From positions 100,025-164,024 of the forward strand of contig JACEFZ010011660.1 in assembly GCA_014155875.1 (NCBI GenBank): a stretch of 64,000 nucleotides of DNA. Direction: 5' to 3'. Shown piece after piece: positions 12,901-24,900 of this stretch. Position 1 is the stretch's first letter; every line of letters starts with the position of its first letter. The translations under genes were made by a program, and so were the position numbers. The DNA comes from Cepaea nemoralis. Its lineage: Eukaryota; Mollusca; Gastropoda; Stylommatophora; Helicidae. The notes beneath the pieces are model-generated. The model was given only the letters and a program-made list of their open reading frames with translations. It ran no database searches and was not told the origin of the DNA.

Positions 12901-15900
12901 GAAGAAATACTCTGAATACCTACTAGTACAGGAGAAAGCTAATGAACGCGAAGAAAGAGCAGCTGAAAGAGCTCTAAAGCAAGCAGAGATGCAGAAACAG
13001 CTTAAAGCAAGCAGAAGTAGAACTGGCTGCAAAAGACAAAGCAAGCTGAGATAGATAGTGAGCTTAAGAAGGCAGAAATAGCAGCTCAGAGTAAGAGAGA
13101 AGAACTGGAGTTACAGTTGAAGATGAAACAACTTGACACTGAGACTGCAATTAACAAAGAGTCTAAGAAATCTGAGAGACTGGAGAAAGAAAACCAGTAC
13201 AAGAAATATCAAGGTATTGTACGTAATTATACCTCGGGTGACTGCATCGCAGCCTTTACCCAAAATTTTGAAACATTCATTATCAGGTTCCACTGTCTGA
13301 ATGGAATATTGTGTACATGAGGAGTTTGTCAGGGGAACCTCTTAAAGTAATTGAAACCATCCCCAAAGACCTCAGAAAAGATTACCATTATCTGAAATCT
13401 AAGATTATGGCACATTTTATGTTAGATGAGGCAGGTTACAGAGAACAATTCAGTAAGTTGAGCCCAAAACCGACTCAAACGTTCTCTGATTACCTCTGCT
13501 TAGTCCGAGATATATTCAGCCAAATGGACTTCAGCAGCTAAAATTGAGAAAAATTATCAGAGATTAGAAGATCTAATCATTAGAGACAAAATTGTATCAT
13601 CCATTCCTTCAGCATTTTCCAAATTTTTGTTAGAGAATGAATGCACTAGTGTGGATGAGATTGAAAGACGTGGTTCGGCGTACTACACAGCCAACAAACA
13701 TTGCTTTGCCACTGAAGCTACTGACATTAACTTTGTAGCAGCGGCTAACTATGACAAACCCTATAGTAGGCAGAAACCTCATAGACCTACTTCTGAGAAG
13801 TTATATCATTGCAATTATTGTAAATATTCTCATCATCAGACTGAGATGTGTGATAAAAACCCTGGCTATCATACTTACCTACTAAACATGGTAAACAGAC
13901 AAGATAAGGAGCGTAAATCCTTCAAAAGTTTGCGTAAATGTTTCCTCTGTAAGGCGTACGGACACCATCGGAAAGATTGTAAGGGCAGGCATATGACCAA
14001 CAAAGCAAATGCCGCCTTGTTTGATAGCTCCGCGTCTGATGAAGAAGAGCCAGAGAAACATCCTGTGAACTCAGCACAGGCTTTTGACATATTCAGCGCA
14101 AACAAATGCTCTGTTTGTAACACCTTTTATGAAGATGGTGTTTTAACATGCGGTCACGCCATCCCTATTGCCAATGAAGAAGCTAATTTGGTAGTAGATT
14201 CAAAAGGCAGAATAAACATCCATCACGGATATGTAAATGGCAAATCTGCTACAGTCCTTCGCGACACAGGCAGTTCACTCATTGGTCTGAAAAGAACATT
14301 CATAATGCCTACAGACTATACAGGCAGGCACGTAACATGCAGAACATTCTCAGGCAATATTGAGAAATACCCATTAGCATGGGCATATATTGAAACACCT
14401 TTCCTCACTGGGAAAGTAAAGTGCGCTGTATTAACAAACCCAGTGTGTGATGTAATTATTGGAAATTTACCTGAGGTGAATGATAAACCTCATGACATAA
14501 CATCTCTGTGTATTGATGATAACATAACATCAACATCAAATGTCATCATTGAAAATGTCACACCACCTATTGATTGTATGGTAGCTAATGTAGCACTAAG
14601 TTCTCATAACATCATTGATACCATTGTTCCATCATCATCTGATATCATTGAATGTGTGAACGCAGTAACTAGAGCTACTGCTAGAGTGCAAGATGAAAGT
14701 AAGCAAACTGAGGCTATACAATCACTCAGCCCAGTAACACTACCTACAAACACTATGAAGGAAACATTTGTAACAGCACAAAAAGCTGATCCTTCATTGT
14801 CAAAATACTTTAATCTGATCGGCCAAAAGCCAAAGGTAACCAAGAATGCAAAATGGCATTTTGCTGTGAAAAATGATATACTCACCAGGTATTACACCAG
14901 AGGTGACAACACCACAGAGCAAACTGTTTTGCCAACAAATTATCGCAAGCAAGCCTTACATCTTGCCCACGATATACCTCTTGCAGGGCATATGGCATAC
15001 GTTAAGACCAGATCTAGATTATTGACACAGTTTCATTGGCCCAAATTTTGCAATGACATTAAAGCATATTGCAGAAGTTGTGACACCTGCCAGAAACTGG
15101 TAAAAAAAGGTAAACACCCACAGGCAAAGTTACAAGTCACTGACTTAGCCAGTCGACCTTTTGAAAAACTATCTGTTGACATAGTGGGCCCTCTCAATCA
15201 TACAACAACTAGAGGGAATAAATTTATTCTAACTGTTATTGATCAATGTACTCGCTGGCCAGAAGCTATTCCGCTAAAGAACATAACTGCCAATGACATA
15301 ATGGAAGTTTTCTTCCATATTTTTTCTAGGATAGGTTTTCCAGATACTATCCAATCTGATAGGGGCACTCAGTTTATTGCCGCATCGACTCAGGCTTTCA
15401 CCAAAATGTTGGGAGTGAAGCAATGTTTCAATTCCCCGTACCATCCTCACAGTAGCGGAGTAATAGAAAAATTTAACGGGGATCTAAAGCACATGCTTGC
15501 AAAAGTAACGCAAGAGCACCCCAATAACTGGGATTTATATCTACCAGCTATTCTTTTTGCTTATCGCGAGGTACCACATGCTAGTACCGGTTTCTCTCCT
15601 TTTGAACTTATCTATGGTGCCAAACCACGCGGCCCATTGACCATTTATCACCAAATGTTAACTGACTCTACTCCAGTACTTACACCCATATCATCATACG
15701 TATATGTTACATCATTGCGTGAAAGAATCATCAAATCATGTATTATTGCAAAGAATGCACTAAAACTATCTGGTGCTACTTATAGACAGTATGCTGACAA
15801 AGGTAACAGGACAATAACGTTGACACCTGGACAGGACGTTCTTCTACTACTACCTAGTGACAGACATTTACTGACTGATTCTTGGCAGGGACCTTTCAAA

Positions 15901-18900
15901 GTGACGAGACAGATCTCACCTGTAGACTACGAAATCCTAATAAAAGACAAACACAAAATATATCACATAAATATGCTAAGACCATACCACAACAGAGACA
16001 ACGAACAAGACGATACGACAGCGTGTACAGTGATAATAGATCACGAAGATGACGATGCTAGTGACGAGATTCCAACACCTACATTAGACACGACAAGCTG
16101 CTTGAAGGATATCAAAATCAATCCAAAGTTAAATCAAGCAGAGACAAACAGTTGCAAACAGCTTATACAGCAGTACAACACCATCTTTTCCAACAACCCA
16201 GGACAAACAGAATTAGTAAAGCATCACATCACACTCACATCAAACACACCCATAAAATGCAGACCATACACCATTCCATTACACTACAAAGAACATTTGC
16301 ACCAAGAAATAATCAACTTAGAGAAAAACAACATCATAAGACGATCCCAGTCAGACTTCTCATCACCAATGGTGATAATACGGAAAAAGGACAATACAAT
16401 AAGACTGTGCATCGACTATAGGAAACTAAATAAAATCACTGTTCTAGATTTGGAGCCAATGGCAAACACTGACGATCTTCTGACAGAACTGACAGACGCT
16501 AGATTCTTTACGACGTTAGATATGACTAAAGGATATTATCAGATAGAAGTAGACGAACAGAGCAGACATCTGACAGCATTTGCCACACCGTGGGGACTGT
16601 ACGAATGGTGCAAACTTCCATTTGGGCTTGTTAATGCCCCTGCCACCTTCGTTCGTATGACACGACTTCTTCTTGTAGACATTCCTAACATAATTTGTTA
16701 TATAGACGACATCTGTGTTCACACAGAGACAATGACAGAGCACATTAAGACGTTAGGACAGACATTTGAACGTATTAGACAGCACGGACTGACTGTAAAG
16801 CCTGCGAAAGTAGACATAGCCTACCAGGAAATAACTTTCTTGGGGTACAAAATATCCAATGGCTTTGTCATGACAGACGATAAAATTGTGTCCAAAATAT
16901 TAAAACTATCACTTCCGACTACTAAGAAACAAGTCAGAAGTCTTTTGGGATTGATAAATTACTACAGGCAGTTCATTCCTGATTTTTCCGAACTGACCGA
17001 AGTGTTTACTAATTTACTAACCAAAGACAAACCAGAGAAAATTGTACACAATGAATGCCTAAAAATTGCATTTAATAAAGTGCTTGCATATTTTTCTGAT
17101 AAAAGCGTAAACAATCTAATCCTGAAATTGCCCAACCTCCGTTTACCTTTCAGATTACGTACAGATGCTAGCTCCGTGGCGATTGGAGCAGTCTTGTTGC
17201 AGGAGTACAACAACATACTCCATCCCGTTTACTTCGTATCCAGAAAACTAAAAGCCAGAGAACGGGCTTGGTCCATTCCTCAGTTGGAAGCCCTAGCTTT
17301 AGTGGTAGGTATAACCAAATTGTCCAGATTTCTTCTAGGACGGCACTTTATCGTGGAATCTGACAGCAGCCCTTTACGGTTTATAAATTCAGGAATACCC
17401 TCAAATCATATGGTAGCGCGCTGGTCTTTGAAACTTCAAGATTATAGCTTTGAGGTTCGACATATTCCAGGCAGATCCAATTCAATTGCCGATCTTTTGT
17501 CCCGTTGTCCGACCGACCCAGTAAGCACCAATGTCTGAGTGCAGTGTGTACACTCGGACCGACACAGCCTGTCATTAGTGAATTATTTTTTCCATTCACA
17601 AAAAGCTGTGCAATGTCTACAATATTGTGATAGGGATTACCCCGATTATAAATAGTGTTCTTTTACTAGTTTCTTTTACTGAAATTTTACTAGTTCATGT
17701 AGTGATTGTCGTGTATAATTGTGTAGTGTGTGGTAGAAAGCGAACTTTATTAATTGTATATACCAAGAACAATAACAGTGTCACATTCGCGAAAGTACTT
17801 ACCTTGAGCGAACTATCCAAGTTGACAGTGACATCTGCGTGTGGATCATTCTATTTTAATGACGAGTATGAATGTGTAAACTGAACATTGACAACTACTC
17901 CACTGCAGTGAACCGAAATCCATAATGTTCGGTAGTGAAACATCCAACATGAACATTCAATCGTAATCCAGAAGGTTTTGTGAAACATCGAACATACGAA
18001 CTGTGAGAAAGGCACTTTCCGTAACTACATCAAACCGGAACAAGTGTGTTCTACAAGCTTCTACATCAGCTGATTTAATGTTCGTGTGTACTTCCGGATT
18101 AGTTAGGAATTTAGAGTAAAAGTAGCAGACGACAAATAAAAGTTCATATATCTATGACGATTCTAAAATGTTTAAGAATCTATAAAAGGAAATACACGAA
18201 TTGTGTGTTTATTTATTTATGTAGTGTAATCTTAGAATCATATCTTGATTAATGTATTCATATTACCGACTTTTTCTCGTTAATATGAAGAAACGTCAAG
18301 CGATGACGCTAAGAAATAATAGAAGTATTGTAAATTATTGTATTTCATGAATGTTAAAATTATTTCCCTTTCATTTGTGTGTTATTACATCCCTACACAA
18401 AGGGCCATAATTTGAAATGTATTCATTAATGTGTTGCGTATAAATAGGCATGCTGTTGCCAGATTGTCAACACAACAGGTAGACATTTACTATGCATGGC
18501 AGAGGTTGCCGACATTGCAGACCAACACGAGAGCTACTGACCAAATAAGGGCAGAGTTTGAGCGTTTTATACGGCTTATAAAAGTCGTATTTCAGTCTGG
18601 CTAGATGGTTTTTGTTTCAAGAACCATATTATTATTTTTTTTTCAAATTGCTGCGAGGTAGATGCGTGAAGCTGGATACTACTGATCTGACTGGGTCACT
18701 AATGCAATTGAGGTAGTCAGCCATCGAGGGGATGAAACCTGACAAGTGTTAAAGGTTGAACACCACATGTCATTGAATGCAATGTACATTTCTTATATAT
18801 TTCTATGGCATATGTGTATTTATTTGTATGTGTATATAACAACAAAAGGGTAGACTCTGACAAGGTTTAAATATTAACCCATTATGTATATATATGAGAC

Positions 18901-21900
18901 ATGAAAGATGACATCTTTCATGAATTTGCCGGGGGAGCGTGTCAGAGTCCAGAAAGGGGACGATGATGCAGTGACATCGTTACGCCCGCCAGGCGACTTA
19001 GCGCCCAGAAGGGACGCCGTAACTTCGTTACGCCGCCAGGCGAATAGTGGTTACCGGCCTGCAAGACTGCTGGCTGACAAGCGACCAGCGGTCAAGCAAG
19101 GACGACGCTAAACGCACGCATGCCTCGTGACGTCACCTGAGGTGAGAGGCGAGTTGCGCCTTAGCGGCAGACAGCTTGGGGACTTCGACTCGGACAGACG
19201 TGTGAAGAGAGAAAGGCGTTGTGTGGTATCTGTGCTGAAAGTCGAGTGTCTGGACATCTTGAGAGTGAGACGTTGTGAGCTGTATTGTGTAAGTGTATAT
19301 TGAAACATCCAGTATATATCTTGTTGTGAACATCGTTCCGTATTTAATGTGTGAATAAATCCATTGAACGATGTGTCGTTGAGTCTTACGTCAAATCACG
19401 TTGTATTTGTACTGTCTCACACTGTTAGGTTAGCGAGCCAAGTTTAAGACCCTGACACTCTCCTTTTTCAAGAATTGTTCATCAGCCTTCACAATGAAAC
19501 CCCAACCACCCCACCTGTTTCGCACCACTGACCCATCAGTGTAGATCACTATGTCACCTTCATGTGTATTACTCTGGATCAGTTGTTGCACCTCAAACTC
19601 TGTGCGACCCGCTGCCCATTCTCTGCACTCATGGCCAAGTGTTACTATTACATTGTACCAGGCAGTCCTGTCTGCTGGTACTTCAACCCACTCTTTTTCA
19701 TGATTGATGTTCACTAGATCACAAACCTGACGTATAGATATTTCCATCTGTGCCATCCAGGACCTGCCTCGTCTTAGTCTATGACCCTTGGCCATATCCA
19801 TGGCTTCATATTGAGAAGTCAATAAAGTAAAGATGTAGCTCTTTGTTTACTTCTATAGAACCTTCAATTAATGTTCTCAGCATATACACAGCATTTACTA
19901 TATCCTTGCCTTCTACAAACCCACATTGTTCTTCTTCTATTTCAGGTTGTATTTTCTTCCTAACTCTTTGCATGATGATTCTTAGCAACATCTTCATAAT
20001 GTGGCTCATTATACTAATGAGTTTGATGTTGATCACATTCCAAGGCTCCTGATTTCTTCAGGGATTGCCATAAATATAGAATTACATAATTCAGGAGGTA
20101 TATCTCTAGTATCATATATTGTGTTCAGCAGTCTGTGGTGAACTGGTCTATTCCATATTCTTCTAAGGCAGGGGTGAGCAAACTATGGCCTGCATGTCAC
20201 ATGCATCCCAGCAACTGATATTATGTGGCCCTTGAGGGCAATTAAAAAGAAAAAATTTTACTTCGTTTTTAAGTTATTTTGTTGAATTTTACAGAATTTC
20301 ACGTACCGTTATTTTTGTTTTAACATTTTTGATAAACTTTCTTTCTAATTTTTTTTATTTTTGTAAACAGTTCTTGACCTTCGTAATGTAATGCTAAAAT
20401 GTGAATTTATCGATTTCAGTAGAGAGAAATATTTATTGACATGTAAAAATTTAATAAGGATGATTTTTATGAAAAACATATATTTCTCCGATGAATAAAA
20501 CGATTTATTTTGCAAGAAAATATTAAATTTAAAAGTTTTTTGCTGTTATAAATTATTTCCACATTTACAATGTTCAAATTAAGTTATTTGTTATAGGTAG
20601 ACTTGATATATTTCTGAACTCTATTCTGAGTTTACTCCTTGTTTTCCGAATATTTTATTTTTACACACAGCCGGAAGTAGGTTTTGTTTCCATTTCCCAT
20701 TTAAAATTTTGTAAAATTCTAACTGTTAGAATTTTATTAAACAATGAGTGTCACTAAAAAAACAGAAGATTGTAGATTGAATGCCGTGTATTTAATGATG
20801 AATGGACGACTAAGTACTGTTTTATAAAAGTTGGTAGCAAATCAGTTTGCCTGTTGTATCGTGAGTCAGTGGCTGTCTTCAAGGAGTACAATTTCAAAAG
20901 ACATTATCAAACAAAACATTCTGATTTCGGATACAATTTAACAACCGAAGAGAGAGAAAGGAAATGCCTGGAGTTGGTGAAAAATTTGGAGAAACAGCAA
21001 ACTGTTTCTCACTAAACATTCTTCAAATTTAAGATACTGCAATAGAAGCTAGTCTTGTGCTGTCACACAGAATTGTAAAATAGAACAAGCCATTTTCTTA
21101 TGGCGAGTTCATCAAGGAATGTTTGCTAGATGCAGCAAATATTATGTTCCCAGAACAAAAAAAACAAATTTGACAACATTACTTTATCAAGTATTCAAGG
21201 AGAACTGTGGTCAGATGTGTTGACAATTTGATGCATAAATTTCAAGATGCAAGTAAACAATTTTTGTGGTACTCTCTTGCATTGGATGAGAGTACCAATG
21301 TACATGATATTGCCCAGTATTGATATTTATATGTGGAATAAACACTTCTTTCAAACTCACCGAAGAGTTACTGAGTGTTGAGTCGCTCAAAGATACAACC
21401 ACAGGTCATGATATAATCGATGCTGTTACTAACTGTATAGAAAGAACTGGGATGGTTTGGAAGAGGATGGCTAGTGTTACAACTGATGGAGCTCGTGCTT
21501 TGACTGGAAAAAATGTAGGTCTGGTAAAGTTGATAAGTGATAAGATTAAAGCAGAATATCCTGACCACAAATTATTACCACTTCACTGTGTGATCCATCA
21601 AGAAAGTCTATGTAAAGATGTTTTGAATATCAAGCATGTTATTGACCCAGTTGTCAGTGTCATCAACCTCATCAGATCAAGAGGACTTAATCACTAGACA
21701 GTTCAAGGCATTACTTGACGATTTGGAAACTGAACATTCCGATGTCCTGTACCACACCAGTGTTCGATGCCTGAGTCTCGGCAAGGTGTTGAGGTGAGTG
21801 TGGGACCTCAGAGAAGAAATAGGGATGTTCCTAGAGATGAAGGGCATTGAATGTGACTTTAATACTAACATTGTCGATAAAGAGTGGAAGTTTATGTCTG

Positions 21901-24900
21901 CCATTGAAATTATGGAAAAGTTAAATGAACTGAATGTCAAACTTCAGGCAGTGATGTGTTTGCACATGAATTGTATGTACATGTAAAATCATTTCAGGTA
22001 AAACTCTCACTGTTCTTCAGACAAGCAAGTGAAGAAAGGTTTTGTCACTTCCCTTTGCTGAAACAAGAAACCATTTCTGGTGAAATGACTGAAAAGTACA
22101 AAGGCCAATTAGATGCATTGACTGAAGAATTGGATGGAGATTTCAAGATTTCAAGAATTTAGAGCCACAGTTCAATATTCTCAGTTCCCCTTTTAGTGCA
22201 GAAGCTGATACAGCCACATAGGGCATACAGTTGGTGATGTTTGACTTATAACCAGATCATGACCTGAAAGAGAAATTCAAGTCAGATGGATTGCTGGATT
22301 TCTATGGATCTATATCAGAAGAATCATTTCCCAACTTGAAAAACTTGCATGCTGTCATGCGAATTTCAACAAGTAAACTTGCTCCAGATTTCAAGAATAT
22401 CGTCAAAAATTGCAAGCAGTTACATATTCTCATTAGAAATCAACAATTGTAGTGACAATGTAGTCGGTTTGTGTCTAAATTAAAGCCATTGATAGATAAT
22501 TTTAAAGATTTCTTATAATAAAAAATTGTGAAATCTTGTTAACAAATTAATAAAGGTTTTTTTGTCCATACTGTAAAATATAATGTATAAGTGTATAAGT
22601 AAAATAAAATTGCAATAATTAGTTATTTATACTGTTTAATAATCTATAAATAATTCATAATTACTTATTGCGATAGGTTGCTGTAAACAAAGTGGACATG
22701 ATACCCCCCCCCCCCCCCCCCAAATAGCTTTACATTGTCAATGTGGCCATTCTAAGGCATTGATCATTTCTGTTGTGATGTTGTCTGGACCCGGGATCTT
22801 GTCAGTTTTCATATGGTTAAGAGCATTCTGAACTTCCATTTTCAAAATTGATTTTCTTCATTATTGTTCCGAATATCATATTGTTCTTCTCTTGTATCAT
22901 CATAAAGGTCTTTCACATAATCTGACCAAGCATGTAAAATCTGTTGTTTTTATTCTGGGCATTGTGTTGGTTTTCAATTTCCTTGCAATTTTCCTCAAGC
23001 CATGCTTCTGTTGCTTCTTTGCAGTTTCCTAATTTTCCAGTGAATCTCTTCATATTTTTCATGGCTATTTTTATTTATTCTTATTTCCATGAGTTTTAAG
23101 ATGTCTTCCATCAGCCATTTATTCCCGACCATGGCCAGATCCCCTCATCACACCTCGCTGTCTCATTCTTACCAGACTATGGTGATCCATCTGCTCCTCC
23201 GAGGTGTACACGTGCTCCCACAAGGCCGCAACCACTTCTGCCTTGTCATGCATCAATACTCCACCAAGTTTTGCCGAGCCAGCCAATCTGTCCGCCTGTT
23301 CATTCCCCAGCACACCGGCATGCCCAGGAGAAAAGATCCAGGTGATGCTTGCTACCCGTGACCTCCGAAGCGAAGCAAGCCACTCTGCACGAAGCTTGCC
23401 TGTTCTCACCCTTCTCAGCATGCTTTCTGAGTCAGTTACAATCACAATGTGTGTATGTATCGTGTTTTCTATCCAGCGGAAAGCTGCGCTGACCGCCTCC
23501 ACCTCCATTCTTAAGCTAGATGTAGTGTCATCATACGCCAGGCTCTCCTCTTTTATCTTATCACTCTTCAGTGCCCGTAGATCAAATTTTGTGTTTCTTG
23601 TTGTATATTTGACCTTCTTTAATTTTATATGTATCTCGCTTATGATTAGATTGATCTATGGTCGCTGTAGCAGTCTGCGCTTAATATAGCTTTTGTGACT
23701 TTTAAGGCATTTCAAAATCTTCTGTTGATGAGAATGTAATCAATCTGATTTCTGATCTTATGGTCAGGACTCCTCCATGTCCTTAATCTCCTTGGGTGAT
23801 GTTGAAACCAGGTGTTTCCATTAATCATCTCATGCTCTTTTTCCCACTGTAAAAGTCTGCAACCTCTTTCATTCTGTTCCCCTAGTCCACACTTGCCTAT
23901 TATGCATCCGTCATGTTGATTTCCAACTTTAGCATTAAATCACCTATTATATTTAATTCTGAATGAATTTCTTGAATTTCTTGAAAGCATACTCCAATCA
24001 TTATAAAATTCATCGATACTGTCATCACTGCTGTCTATTGTTGGTGCATAAACTTGTATGATTTTGATATTGAAAGGTCTTGAACTCAACTTTACTAGTA
24101 ACATTCTGTCTGACATAGACCAATATCCTTTGATCGATTCTCATCTCTCTATATCCATTATAATTGCTACCCCTCATTGTGTTTCTCTCAACCAGAATGG
24201 ATTATGCTATATTCCTTAGATGTAACAATGCCCATTCTTTTCCATCTGGTCTCACATATACCTAACATGTTAATATTCAGTCTTCTCATTTTGTTCTTAA
24301 TGTTATCAAATTTTTCATCCCCGCTCATAGTTCTAACATTCTACGTTCCCACTTTCAATTATGGTAATCTTTTGCATTCAGTCGCTTGCTGACGGTCCGG
24401 AGTCACCTGATGCACATGTTTACCCCTACCAGGTGGAGTTCTGCTCCTATGGAGCACCCATTTAAGTCGTTTCTCTGATTTTCAAAGAAATTACAAAACA
24501 TGATTTTCTTGGCATCTATAGAGAAGGCAGTTTGCCATAGCTTTGCTTCTTAACAGTGACCATACTGGTCGATGACAATAGCCATTGTCTCCCCAAAAAC
24601 AAAGATCCTCTGTCAACCGTCGTGAAATTGGAGGCCATAACCTACAACCATCTGTCAGCTGCTCTTCAACTTCATCCACCACCTGCACTCATGGCATCAT
24701 GGCTTCACATAACCCTTTTTGGTGAAATACATCAGGCAATAAATTGTGTTATATACTGTTTGTGTCTTCATTATTCAAATTCACAATGAAAACTTTTTTG
24801 AATTTGTTTTATATTTTTGTTCAAAGAAATCTCCAGTAATCATTTTATGACAATGGATCAACCAAGGGCTGTAGGCAATCAGGTATAAACATGGCAGGTA

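Larger units (their letters stand above)
11457..19457 (+). mobile_element. Ty3/Gypsy LTR retrotransposon of Gmr1 type
   Basis: 8,001 bp with two 518-bp LTRs, TGTCAG...CTGACA ends and a 5-bp target duplication CTCTC (11,452-11,456 and 19,458-19,462). Order inside: leader, frameshifted gag, two CCHC knuckles, protease, integrase, reverse transcriptase with YIDD, RNase H. Integrase before reverse transcriptase is Copia-like order, but the RT and RNase H are Gypsy-like; this combination defines the Gmr1 group. The LTRs differ at one noticed base (11,750s versus 19,230s, gag to aag), so insertion was recent. Confidence 0.92.

Noticed and set aside
13627..17538. Copia superfamily assignment from the integrase-first order
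   Set aside because: RT motifs (LPFGL.NAP.TF, YIDD), RNase H and CCHC/DTG style are Gypsy-like, so Gmr1 type fits better.
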